Shown here: one piece after another, positions 10,484-17,193 of the stretch
Layout: each line of letters begins with the position of its first letter
Numbering within the stretch: position 1 is the first letter of the stretch
DNA from: Candidatus Falkowbacteria bacterium RIFOXYA2_FULL_47_19
GTDB lineage: Bacteria > Patescibacteriota > Patescibacteriia > Patescibacteriales > UBA12075
NCBI GenBank assembly: GCA_001780275.1
Contig: MFGB01000025.1
Coordinates: 1 to 35,137 of the forward strand
Length of the DNA stretch: 35,137 nt
Direction of reading: 5' to 3'
Program-made: the position numbers and the translations under genes
Notes under the pieces: generated by a model
Seen by the model: the letters and a program-made list of their open reading frames with translations, nothing else
What the model was told of the DNA's origin: nothing
Database searches by the model: none

Positions 10484-11500
10484 ATGGGATATAAAGAATC
10501 GGCTCATCCCCGAAAAGCTAGTATATTGATTTATCCGGCTCTGCTTTTAATCGGTTTCATCGCCGGCGTTTTTGGCTTGAAATTTTATGAGGATACAAAA
10601 AAATCAGAAGATGCGCCGCGGGAGATCCGGACCGGAGGGTTTGAATACATAAATCCGTTGCTCGAATGCGACGCGGCTGAATATATGATCAGCGCGCCCT
10701 TGAAGCCGATAAGAAACAAGATCAGCGTTTATATCGATAGACTGAAATCCGAAAATAAGATCAAAGAAGCGTCCGTTTATTACCGTAATCTGAACAACGG
10801 TCCCTGGTTCGGGGTTAACGAGAGATTGGTCTATAATCCGGCCAGCCTTGTAAAAGTGCCGATGATGGCCGCTTATCTTAAGGTCGCGGAAACGCGGCCG
10901 GAAATTTTAGACGCGGAAGTAAAATATGAAGGCGAATATGAAGATAAAGACAATCTGTCCGATCCGGCCAAGTCGCTTAACCCGGGCGAAAGCTATACCG
11001 TCAGAGACCTGATATATAAAATGGTCGCTTTTTCCGACAATAAGGCCCTGCATCTGTCGCATCGTTATTTGGCGGAGAACGTCGATAAGGATCTGCTGGA
11101 CAAAATTGCGCTCGAGATGGACGTTTTTTCGACCGGCGCTTTGAACGCCGATAACCGGCTGAACATAAAGGACTATTCTTCGGTCTTCCGCATTCTTTAT
11201 AATGCCTCTTTTTTGAACAACGAATTGTCCGAAAGCGCCTTAAAATTGCTCGCGGACAGCGATTACGACGAAGGCTTGGCCGCAGTTTTGCCGCCCGGTA
11301 TTAAAATCGCCAATAAATACGGGGTTTATACTGTCGGCGATAATGATTCTGAACTGCAACTGCACGATTGCGGCATAATTTATGCCGAAACTCCCTATCT
11401 TCTTTGCGTTATGACCCGGGGAGACAAGAAGAATCAGAACGATATGATCCTGGCGATACGGGAGATATCGCGGATGGTTTATGAAGGGATTGATCTGTAG
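10484..11500 (+). CDS. Membrane-anchored class A beta-lactamase/PBP-like serine hydrolase
   Basis: 338 aa. A short basic N-terminus and one membrane segment (about 13-32) anchor an extracytoplasmic domain of the beta-lactamase2/D-Ala-D-Ala peptidase fold. The active-site motifs are S121-L-V-K124 and S184-D-N186. The third motif, normally K-T/S-G, appears as K278-Y-G. That change and the lack of an obvious Glu166-type element argue against an efficient beta-lactamase. A peptidoglycan peptidase or penicillin-binding role at the outer face of the membrane fits better. ATG 10484 follows a family B repeat with no Shine-Dalgarno. The stop codon lies inside a 28-bp perfect palindrome. Confidence 0.8.
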   Translation: MGYKESAHPRKASILIYPALLLIGFIAGVFGLKFYEDTKKSEDAPREIRTGGFEYINPLLECDAAEYMISAPLKPIRNKISVYIDRLKSENKIKEASVYYRNLNNGPWFGVNERLVYNPASLVKVPMMAAYLKVAETRPEILDAEVKYEGEYEDKDNLSDPAKSLNPGESYTVRDLIYKMVAFSDNKALHLSHRYLAENVDKDLLDKIALEMDVFSTGALNADNRLNIKDYSSVFRILYNASFLNNELSESALKLLADSDYDEGLAAVLPPGIKIANKYGVYTVGDNDSELQLHDCGIIYAETPYLLCVMTRGDKKNQNDMILAIREISRMVYEGIDL

Positions 11501-11524
11501 AGACGTTGCATGCAACGTCTCTAC
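11497..11524. repeat. 28-bp perfect palindrome overlapping the stop codon
   Basis: Each 14-base half (GTAGAGACGTTGCA and its complement) matches perfectly, with the centre at 11510/11511. The TAG stop of the preceding gene is its bases 2-4. It is followed by seven A residues, not T, so it is not a standard intrinsic terminator for the plus strand. Palindromes of the GTAGAGACG...CGTCTCTAC type are widespread interspersed repeats (from memory). Confidence 0.85.
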
Positions 11525-11666
11525 AAAAAAATATTTATCCACAGCCAATTTTTTTAAAAATTTGTCAAATTAATTTTTACTATTTTTGCAGGTATAAATA
11601 ATAAAAATTATTAAGTATAATTATGTTTAATATTAGATATATATTAAGATAATAAAGCGCTTTCCA

Positions 11667-11695
11667 TTGACCAAAGGCTTAATCTGGTGTATAAT
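11667..11695 (+). promoter_or_regulatory. Sigma70-type promoter TTGACC-17-TATAAT
   Basis: -35 TTGACC at 11667-11672, 17-bp spacer, -10 TATAAT at 11690-11695. It is the best consensus match in the window and would drive the HTH gene at 12076 and possibly the secreted protein at 12319. The palindrome TATAGTACTATA at 11707-11718 lies at the expected transcript start and could be an operator; that role is inference. Confidence 0.75.
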
Positions 11696-11879
11696 ATAAG
11701 TATTAGTATAGTACTATAGCGCAAAACAAAACCAAAAATTCAAATAAAACAAAAATTCCGCCAAAATCAGCGGAAAAACAAAATGAACAGAAATAAAAAT
11801 AAAAACCATATAGAAATATCTATTATTGTAGACTTTTTTGTTTAGCAAAGAAGTTTTTTTGTTGTTTAAAAATTGGTTC

Positions 11880-11970
11880 ATTACAAATTCACAAATCAGA
11901 ACACAAATAACACAAATCCGGCACCAAGAATGTATTTGTGAATTTGTGATAAAATTTGTGTATTTGTAAT
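11880..11970. repeat. Intergenic inverted repeat of ACAAAT words
   Basis: Left arm 11880-11896 and right arm 11954-11970 are complementary at 16 of 17 positions. The interior carries more ACACAAAT/ATTTGTG words. The style matches the other boundary repeats, but the word family is different. Confidence 0.7.
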
Positions 11971-12075
11971 CATAAAAAATAAGAAAATTTACATAACTAA
12001 TAAAGGTCGAAAATAAATCAGTGTTTTAAAAAGCGAATACTGGTTTAATCTTAATTAGTTTTAAAATAAAAATAT

Positions 12076-12282
12076 ATGGAAACAAAAAAATATCGCTTGA
12101 AGGACATCGAGGAAAAGATCGATCGCGACAAGACCACGATCATCCGGTGGGAGCGCGAGGGTATTATTCCTAAAGCTAAAAGAGATTCGCGGGGTTGGCG
12201 GTATTACAGCAAGGATGAACTCGTCAATATTGTCGATAAAGTTCTGTCCACCGATTATTTCCGCAACATGCAAAGAGTATAA
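12076..12282 (+). CDS. Small MerR/excisionase-type HTH DNA-binding protein
   Basis: 68 aa. Residues 5-55 match the winged HTH of the MerR/HTH_17 class: YRLKDIEEKI, then the recognition helix DKTTIIRWEREG, then GWRYYSKDELV. There is no effector-binding domain, so it may be a simple transcription factor. No Shine-Dalgarno precedes the ATG. It lies 36 bp upstream of the first YxL-like secreted protein on the same strand, so it may share the transcript and could regulate this locus or its own promoter; that is inference from position. Confidence 0.75.
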   Translation: METKKYRLKDIEEKIDRDKTTIIRWEREGIIPKAKRDSRGWRYYSKDELVNIVDKVLSTDYFRNMQRV

Positions 12283-12318
12283 ACAAATTTAAATAATTAA
12301 CTTAAAACAAAATATTTT

Positions 12319-13428
12319 ATGAAAACAAAAAAACAAAAAAGAATATTCATTCTTTTCCTGGTGCTCGCGATGGTTTCCGCTTATGGCTATTTTCCGCGGC
12401 CGGATACCGCGAACGCCATTAATGCCATAACGGACGCCAAGGATCTTATGACCGATACTGACCTGGGCGTAACCGCTACGCACACCTTTACTTTTACCAC
12501 CAGTACTACCACCGAGACCGGCAATTTCTGGCAGTTTTCGTTCCCGTCCGAGTTTACCACGGTCGGAGACGGCTCTGAAACCTGCGGTATAAACGCTACT
12601 CAGCAGGCTCTTTTTGGGGCCGCGACTACCTCGGGCCAACTCGTTGATTGCGTGGCTACCGGCGACCTTGAGGCCACTTCCACTCAGGTGGTCATCACCG
12701 GCGTAACCAATCCCGCTTCCGATAACCCGAACGGTTACACGATCGATCTTACCCACTATAGCGCCGCTTTGGAAATTTTGGAACGCGTCCAGATAAAAGT
12801 GTATATCATCTCTGACGTCTGGGTAACCGCCCGCGTCGACTCGACCCTTAATTTTACGGTTACCGGCGTAGACAGTGAGGACGCCAGGACCGTGAACGGC
12901 ATCGGCTGCGGCGGCACCACTACTTCGGCCACGATTCCGTTCGATACCCTGGTCGTTAACGCGACGAGTACCCGCTGTCAGACCCTGAATGTTACCACGA
13001 ACGCCGATGACGGCTATACGGTAACTGTTTGGCAGGACGGGGAGCTTACCAGCGACAGTAATTCGACTATCAACAGTTTCGACAATTCGCCCGATAACAC
13101 CGGTTCGACCACGGTACATGTCTGGACTTCTCCACGTAATATTCTTGACGTCGATTATACTTACGGTCATATGGGGCTAACTTCGGACGATCAGGATCTG
13201 GGCACTACTTACACGAGCCAGGATTTCTATAATAGCGGCGGCACCGCGCAATATGCCGGTCTTAATTCTTCCGACCCGCTTCCGGTCATGCACCACACCG
13301 GCCCGTCCGATGGCACGACCCAGAACATGGGCGAAGCGACCGTCGCTTACTCGATCCAGATAGCGAGCTTGCAGGAAGCCGGCGACTACGAAAGCACGCT
13401 GACTTACGTCTGCACCCCCACTTTCTAA
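12319..13428 (+). CDS. Secreted YxL-like surface protein, paralogue 1
   Basis: 369 aa. A signal peptide (about 1-33, cleavage near ANA) is followed by an all-beta N-terminal domain beginning with a DAKDLMT...TATHTFTF motif. From about residue 205 comes a C-terminal domain: IPFDTL, LNVTTNADDGYTVTV, then YGHMGL, and a terminal AGDYESTLTYVCTPTF. The same plan occurs in the protein at 14114 and in the last 144 residues of the giant protein. The layout resembles WxL domains (GWxL early, YxxxLTWTL at the end) with Tyr in place of Trp. Likely a non-covalently attached envelope subunit; the family assignment is inference. Confidence 0.75.
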   Translation: MKTKKQKRIFILFLVLAMVSAYGYFPRPDTANAINAITDAKDLMTDTDLGVTATHTFTFTTSTTTETGNFWQFSFPSEFTTVGDGSETCGINATQQALFGAATTSGQLVDCVATGDLEATSTQVVITGVTNPASDNPNGYTIDLTHYSAALEILERVQIKVYIISDVWVTARVDSTLNFTVTGVDSEDARTVNGIGCGGTTTSATIPFDTLVVNATSTRCQTLNVTTNADDGYTVTVWQDGELTSDSNSTINSFDNSPDNTGSTTVHVWTSPRNILDVDYTYGHMGLTSDDQDLGTTYTSQDFYNSGGTAQYAGLNSSDPLPVMHHTGPSDGTTQNMGEATVAYSIQIASLQEAGDYESTLTYVCTPTF

Positions 13429-13477
13429 AGCAGAACTCGATCATATAGCGGCCGCGAAGACCGACCGCAAAAAAATC

Positions 13478-13518
13478 CAACAACGTAGGAACTCATGGAA
13501 AACGTTCCTACGTTGTTG
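13478..13518. terminator. Hairpin with perfect 15-bp stem
   Basis: Arms 13478-13492 and 13504-13518 are perfectly complementary around an 11-nt loop. A run of seven A residues precedes it, so it has a U-tract when read from the minus strand; on the plus strand it is followed only by TATTTAATAAA. Probably ends transcription after the gene stopping at 13428. Confidence 0.6.
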
Positions 13519-13564
13519 TATTTAATAAACCAGACTGTCAGTGTTATTCTTAAGGCCGGCGGCC

Positions 13565-13640
13565 GAAGAATCCCGTGGCGCGATGCGCTGATCGCGGGAT
13601 TCTTCACTTCTCCGCCCGCTGGCGGATCCGTTCAGAATGA
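13565..13640. repeat. Dispersed-repeat-like hairpin (GAAGAATCCCG / CGGGATTCTTC)
   Basis: Arms 13565-13575 and 13595-13605 are perfect complements. After them come TCCGCCCGCTGGCGGA and CAGAATGACA. A short AGAATGACA-like word also occurs near 15347. This wording is typical of dispersed non-coding repeats seen in several phyla (memory, not a search). Confidence 0.5.
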
Positions 13641-13739
13641 CACGATAAGATTTTAGGCAGCCTGCCCTTCATTTTATCCACACCCGACAGGAAAATATGA
13701 AGAAAAGATAAAAAAAATATAAAGAAAAAATAAAATTTT

Positions 13740-13768
13740 ATAAAATCCGGCCTTTGGCCGGGTTTTAT
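13740..13768. terminator. Bidirectional intrinsic terminator
   Basis: A 13-bp stem with one G-U pair: ATAAAATCCGGCC (13740-13752) against GGCCGGGTTTTAT (13756-13768), loop TTT. A-tract and T-tract flanks allow function in both directions. Confidence 0.7.
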
Positions 13769-13859
13769 GTTGGCTTAATTAGGCTAATATTAAATTTTTG
13801 AGATTATAGCAGGATCAGCAGGCAAAAATACGTTGATATTTTATTATTTCGTCATTTTA

Positions 13860-13868
13860 TGTTATAAT
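13860..13868 (+). promoter_or_regulatory. Extended -10 promoter element TGTTATAAT
   Basis: TG-T-TATAAT at 13860-13868. A TTGATA lies 24 bp upstream, too far for a normal -35. It would place the three-hairpin cluster (13913-13971) in the leader of the secreted protein at 14114. Confidence 0.4.
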
Positions 13869-13912
13869 AAATAACAGTTAACAGGATTTCCCCATGCTGT
13901 AAACAATTTATA

Positions 13913-13971
13913 CCCCGTAAAACCGCCCAGGGCGGTCACGGGGCAAGCCCCGTAAATCCCGAAATCGGGAT
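13913..13971 (+). promoter_or_regulatory. Three tandem hairpins with alternative pairing
   Basis: Stems: ACCGCCC/GGGCGGT (13922-13936), ACGGGGC/GCCCCGT (13938-13953) and ATCCCGA/TCGGGAT (13956-13971). CCCCGT at 13913-13918 could pair with ACGGGG at 13938-13943 instead, so the first two arrangements exclude each other. That could be an attenuator or simply a repeat; no known riboswitch class was recognised. Confidence 0.4.
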
Positions 13972-14113
13972 GCCGGGTGTTTAGATATAAACATTTATAG
14001 CTTTGGGGAAAAGGTCGGATCCTGCCTTTACTACTATTGTATAATTGTTTTTTGTTTAGTTGGTTGGCTTTAAGTTCTGCAGCCTTAACTAACTAACTCG
14101 ACAATTCATCCCC

Positions 14114-15133
14114 ATGCTAAAAAAGAACGTTTTTATCGTTGCGATCTTAATGTTTTCCATGATCGCAATGTACGGCTACGTGCCGATGGCTAAGGCCGAT
14201 TCATTGACATCCGCCAAGGATACTTTGAGCACTTCGGCACCTACGGTCGCGGCTACTCATACGATCACTTTCGCGCCGAACGTCAATTTGATCGCTGACG
14301 ATGTGGTAACTTTTACCTTTAATGCCGGTTTTACAGGAATTGATAACCTTAACGCCACTTGTCCTGGTAACGGCACCGAGGGCGGAGCAGGACAGGTTAT
14401 AACCTGTACCGTCGTCGATACTTTGGCTACGGACACTCCCTATATCATGACCCTAACCGGTGTCACCAATCCTGGTGTCGGTTATTACGATGTGACCGTT
14501 GGTCATGATAGTGATCAGGGTGCCGCGTCCAGCAAGATGATAGTTTATATCATCAGCCAGGTGACGGTTAACGCCACCGTTGACGCCAGCCTCACTTTTG
14601 CGGTTGCCGGCACGGCTACATCCACCACTATAAACGGTGATGACACAACAGGTTCTACAACCGCAACCTCTATGCAGTTTGGCACGCTTGATTATGATCA
14701 GGCTATTATGGGTCAAAGATTGGCTGTGACAACGAACGCTGATAGCGGCTATACGGTTACGGTCCAACAGGACGGTAATCTACGGACTGCCGGTAGCGCT
14801 GATATTGATAGCTATAGCACGACTACTGTAGCCGACTGGGCCGAACCAACCCCGAATATTAATGATGACTCCACTTGGGGTTATATGGGTGTTGCCAGCG
14901 GAGACACGGTTCTTACTGTTCCTGGCGTTGTTGATGGTGATATAACCGATGGTTTCTATGTCGGTTTCGACGGGACCAGTCCTTTGGAGGTCATGCGCCA
15001 TACCGGGCCGGCTGACGGTACCACTGAGCATATCGGTTGGGAATTCGTGGCTTATTCGGTAGAAATATCCGCCTTGCAAGAGGCCGGAGATTACTCGAAT
15101 ACGCTGACCTATATCTGCACGCCGACTTTCTAA
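14114..15133 (+). CDS. Secreted YxL-like surface protein, paralogue 2
   Basis: 339 aa. Signal peptide ending AKA-D at about residue 28, then SAKDTLS...AATHTITF, which aligns with DAKDLMT...TATHTFTF of the protein at 12319. The C-terminal domain begins near residue 187 with MQFGTL, QRLAVTTNADSGYTVTVQQDG and STWGYMGV, and ends AGDYSNTLTYICTPTF. Paralogue 1 has related HHTGPSDGT where this protein has RHTGPADGT. The two are separated by 685 bp, with terminators between, so they are probably transcribed separately. Likely an exported envelope subunit; not assigned to a named family with certainty. Confidence 0.75.
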   Translation: MLKKNVFIVAILMFSMIAMYGYVPMAKADSLTSAKDTLSTSAPTVAATHTITFAPNVNLIADDVVTFTFNAGFTGIDNLNATCPGNGTEGGAGQVITCTVVDTLATDTPYIMTLTGVTNPGVGYYDVTVGHDSDQGAASSKMIVYIISQVTVNATVDASLTFAVAGTATSTTINGDDTTGSTTATSMQFGTLDYDQAIMGQRLAVTTNADSGYTVTVQQDGNLRTAGSADIDSYSTTTVADWAEPTPNINDDSTWGYMGVASGDTVLTVPGVVDGDITDGFYVGFDGTSPLEVMRHTGPADGTTEHIGWEFVAYSVEISALQEAGDYSNTLTYICTPTF

Positions 15134-15157
15134 ATTGAGTAGATTCGATAAAAACAG

Positions 15158-15195
15158 AACCGCCTTGGTTTTTCGCCGGGCGGTTTTGTTTTTGG
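15158..15195 (+). terminator. Intrinsic terminator after secreted protein 2
   Basis: AACCGCC (15158-15164) pairs with GGCGGTT (15179-15185), followed by TTGTTTTTGG. It lies 25 bp after the stop codon of the upstream gene. Confidence 0.75.
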
Positions 15196-15204
15196 GGCGC
15201 GCAT

Positions 15205-15326
15205 GCCCTCACCCCCGGCCCCTCTCCCTCGCCTGCGGCGGCGCGGGAGAGGGGAGCTTACACGAAACGTCTTACTATAGTTCCCTCGCCCGCGGCGAAG
15301 CCGGGGGAGAGGGTTGGGGTGAGGGC
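15205..15326. repeat. GC-rich long inverted repeat (GCCCTCACCCC ... GGGGTGAGGGC)
   Basis: Outer arms 15205-15215 and 15316-15326 are perfect complements. Inner CTCTCCC and GGGAGAG words give additional pairing, with a nested hairpin near 15221-15255. The composition differs sharply from the AT-rich surroundings. Repeats with this wording are known from many bacterial genomes, so it may be an inserted mobile palindrome. Confidence 0.65.
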
Positions 15327-15417
15327 AACGGGGAGGCGCGAAGTGAGAATGACAAAAATATTGTTTTTAATTTAAAAAAATATTTAAAATTAGCAATAAA
15401 ATTATATATCAATTTAT

Positions 15418-15446
15418 TTGTGTTTAAACCGCAAAAATGGTAAAAT
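15418..15446 (+). promoter_or_regulatory. Candidate promoter TTGTGT-17-TAAAAT
   Basis: -35 TTGTGT at 15418-15423, 17-bp spacer, -10 TAAAAT at 15441-15446 with an extended TGG. It is upstream of the second candidate for the same gene. Confidence 0.5.
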
Positions 15447-15470
15447 ATAGACATTAACAAGACTAAAATT

Positions 15471-15499
15471 TTGTTTTGTTTTTGATACTTTTTTATAAT
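15471..15499 (+). promoter_or_regulatory. Candidate promoter TTGTTT-17-TATAAT
   Basis: -35 TTGTTT at 15471-15476, 17-bp spacer, -10 TATAAT at 15494-15499. Transcription would start near 15506, at the foot of the leader hairpin. Confidence 0.6.
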
Positions 15500-15545
15500 T
15501 CAAAAGCCGAGAAATCCGGTTTCTTGGCGCAAGAAAAGCGTCCCT

Positions 15546-16661
15546 ATGATAAAAAAATTATTAATTTTTTTCTCTTTAATTATTTTAGCAGCAGCGGTTT
15601 TAGCGGATCCAGCGCCAGCCGAGGCGCAAACCATCGGTATTAAGGTCAGTCCGGTCAAAGTCGAGGAGGTAGTGGATCCGGGGCAGGTTTTAGAAGAATA
15701 TTTAAAGGTTACGAACGAGTCGGACATACCTAAAACACTTTATGTTTATCTGCGGGATTTCAAAGCCGAAGGAGAATCCGGGCAGGCCCGCCTTATATCG
15801 CCCGGTTCGGAAGAAGGTTATTTCCTGGCTTCCTGGATAGAGGCGCCGACCGAAGGCATTGACTTCGCACCGGGAGAGGAAAAAATAATTTCTTACCGGA
15901 TAAATGTTCCGGCCGAGACCGGTCCGGGCGGATATTACGGCGCGATCGTCATGGGCACCGAACCGCCGAAGATAGACGGTACGACCGAAGATAAGGGCGC
16001 GGGCATTGCCGTGGCCCAACAGACAGCCAGCCTTATTCTCCTTAGGGTCAAAGGCGACGTTTTTGAGGAGGCTAAAATCCGGGAATTCAATACCGATAAG
16101 CGTTTTTACGGAGCCCCGTTCGATGTCGGTTTTACGGTTCGTATTGAAAACGCCGGAAACGTCCACGTTAAGCCGTACGGCACGATCGCGGTCACCAATA
16201 TGCTCGGCAAAGAGGTAAAGCTTATCCGGGTAAACGAAAAAGGGGGAAATATCCTGCCGGGCGGCACGCGGAGCTTCGCGGACATGAACTGGAAGGGCAG
16301 CGGGGGTTTCGGGAGATATAAGGCGACCCTGGGTCTTACATACGGTGTAAGCGCGGAGGAGGGCGGGCAGGGAAAATCCAGCCTGATGGCCGGTTTGTAT
16401 TTCTGGGTCATTCCCTGGAAAATAATCATTCCGGTGTTTTTGACCCTGTTCCTGCTTTCCGGACTTTTCTTCCTATTCCTCCGCCTCTACCGGAATAAAG
16501 CTATCCGCCGTGCGATGGAGGAGGCGGGCATGGGCCATGTGCGTTATGTGCCGAAATTCGAAGGTCCCTCGCCGACACTCCACCTTCTCCTTATAATCTT
16601 GGTCGTGTTCATCATCCTTTTGCTGATTACGGGAGGAGTGTATTTGATATTTTTCGCTTAA
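15546..16661 (+). CDS. DUF916-type (WxL-interacting-like) membrane protein 1
   Basis: 371 aa. A signal peptide (about 1-27) is followed by a DUF916-like Ig domain with IKVSPVKVEEVVDPGQ, a DFKAEG strand, and ETGPGGYYGAIV. A second beta domain (about 155-280) has NAGNVHVKPYG and GFGRYKATL. Membrane segments lie at about 290-312 and 347-370. In Firmicutes, DUF916/DUF3324 proteins sit next to WxL proteins and hold them at the peptidoglycan. Here the gene follows the two YxL-like secreted proteins, which supports a similar partner role (inference). No Shine-Dalgarno precedes the ATG. Confidence 0.8.
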   Translation: MIKKLLIFFSLIILAAAVLADPAPAEAQTIGIKVSPVKVEEVVDPGQVLEEYLKVTNESDIPKTLYVYLRDFKAEGESGQARLISPGSEEGYFLASWIEAPTEGIDFAPGEEKIISYRINVPAETGPGGYYGAIVMGTEPPKIDGTTEDKGAGIAVAQQTASLILLRVKGDVFEEAKIREFNTDKRFYGAPFDVGFTVRIENAGNVHVKPYGTIAVTNMLGKEVKLIRVNEKGGNILPGGTRSFADMNWKGSGGFGRYKATLGLTYGVSAEEGGQGKSSLMAGLYFWVIPWKIIIPVFLTLFLLSGLFFLFLRLYRNKAIRRAMEEAGMGHVRYVPKFEGPSPTLHLLLIILVVFIILLLITGGVYLIFFA

Positions 16662-16671
16662 CGCGAAAGGC

Positions 16672-17176
16672 ACAAGAAACAAGATACAAGGATACAAACA
16701 AATTTCAATAACCAAATAACAAATCTCAAACATCATTAAAATATGCACGGAGAGAATAATAGGGTTTACGACTTGGAAGAACGGACCTCGGAATACGCCA
16801 AGCGGGTAATAAGGTTGTGCCGGTCATTACCCCAGGATCCGATCAATAACAGGTTAACCGGCCAAGTTGTCGGTTCGGCCGGATCGACCGGAGCCAATTA
16901 TCGTGAAGCTAACGATGCTTTAGGCAAAAAAGATTTTTTACACAGATTAAGAATATCAAGAAAAGAAGCGAAAGAATCTATCCATTGGTTAGATTGTATA
17001 GCAACAGCTAATCCTCAAGTTAAAGATCGTATGCGGGAGTTGATCAAGGAAGGAAACGAAATTAAAAATATTTTGTCAAAAATAATCATTAACAGCGAAA
17101 AGAATAACAAAAAATAGTTTGTATTATGTAATTTGAGTTTTGAGATTTGTTTGTATCCTTGTATCTTGTTTCTTGT
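16672..17176. repeat. Family A inverted repeat split by the four-helix-bundle gene
   Basis: Perfect 32-bp inverted arms at 16672-16703 and 17145-17176, built of ACAAGATACAAGGATACAA words. Between them are 441 bp, almost filled by the gene at 16743-17117. Copies of the same repeat without a gene lie at 18194-18326, 21490-21616, 22508-22640 and 30361-30479. Confidence 0.9.
16743..17117 (+). CDS. Four-helix-bundle protein, 23S rRNA intervening-sequence (S23) family
   Basis: 124 aa, a normal length for the family. Signature elements are VYDLEERTSEYAKRVI, a helix ending RLTGQVVGSAGSTGANYREA, KDFLHRLRISRKEAKES and HWLDCI. The family occurs in 23S rRNA intervening sequences and as many scattered genomic copies, and is related in fold to the accessory protein of diversity-generating retroelements. 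Its molecular role is not established. The gene lies between perfect 32-bp inverted arms of an intergenic repeat and between two DUF916 genes, so it is probably a passenger and not part of the surface operon. Confidence 0.88.
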   Translation: MHGENNRVYDLEERTSEYAKRVIRLCRSLPQDPINNRLTGQVVGSAGSTGANYREANDALGKKDFLHRLRISRKEAKESIHWLDCIATANPQVKDRMRELIKEGNEIKNILSKIIINSEKNNKK

Positions 17177-17186
17177 ATCTTATAAT
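17159..17186 (+). promoter_or_regulatory. Promoter at the end of the repeat arm, TTGTAT-16-TATAAT
   Basis: -35 TTGTAT at 17159-17164 lies inside the right repeat arm; -10 TATAAT at 17181-17186 lies just outside it. The ATG at 17194 is seven bases after the -10, at the expected transcript start, so the mRNA may be leaderless. Confidence 0.65.
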
Positions 17187-17193
17187 GTTATCT

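Larger units (their letters stand above)
11501..12075. other. 575-bp AT-rich intergenic region
   Basis: No credible gene. It holds the right half of the stop-codon palindrome, a strong promoter (11667-11695), a 12-bp palindrome just downstream (11707-11718), a small hairpin (stems 11756-11761 and 11770-11775), and an inverted repeat of ACAAATTCACAAAT-type words (11880-11970). The leader before the MerR-type gene would be about 375 nt. Confidence 0.7.
13429..14113. other. 685-bp intergenic region rich in hairpins
   Basis: No credible gene. It holds in order a perfect 15-bp-stem hairpin, a dispersed-repeat-like hairpin followed by CAGAATGACA, a bidirectional terminator, an extended -10 element, a cluster of three hairpins, and a TATAAT at 14040-14045 before the next gene. 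The word TCCCCATGCT occurs at 13889-13898 and again across the next start codon (14109-14118). Confidence 0.7.
15134..15545. other. 412-bp intergenic region
   Basis: Contains a terminator, a GC-rich inverted repeat, an AT-rich segment, two candidate promoters and a leader hairpin (stems 15506-15514 and 15520-15528, one G-U pair) before the DUF916 gene. An open frame at 15135-15443 runs through the terminator and inverted repeat and is not credible. Confidence 0.65.

Noticed and set aside
10484..11500. Antibiotic-resistance beta-lactamase
   Set aside because: K-Y-G motif, membrane anchor and chromosomal envelope context do not support a resistance enzyme.
12289..13170. 293-aa frame on the minus strand opposite secreted protein 1, and similar minus-strand frames at 7599-8123 and 9663-10157
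   Set aside because: They lack recognisable domains and mirror the codon pattern of the real plus-strand genes.
15135..15443. 102-aa frame after secreted protein 2
   Set aside because: It runs through the terminator and the GC-rich inverted repeat and has no domain.
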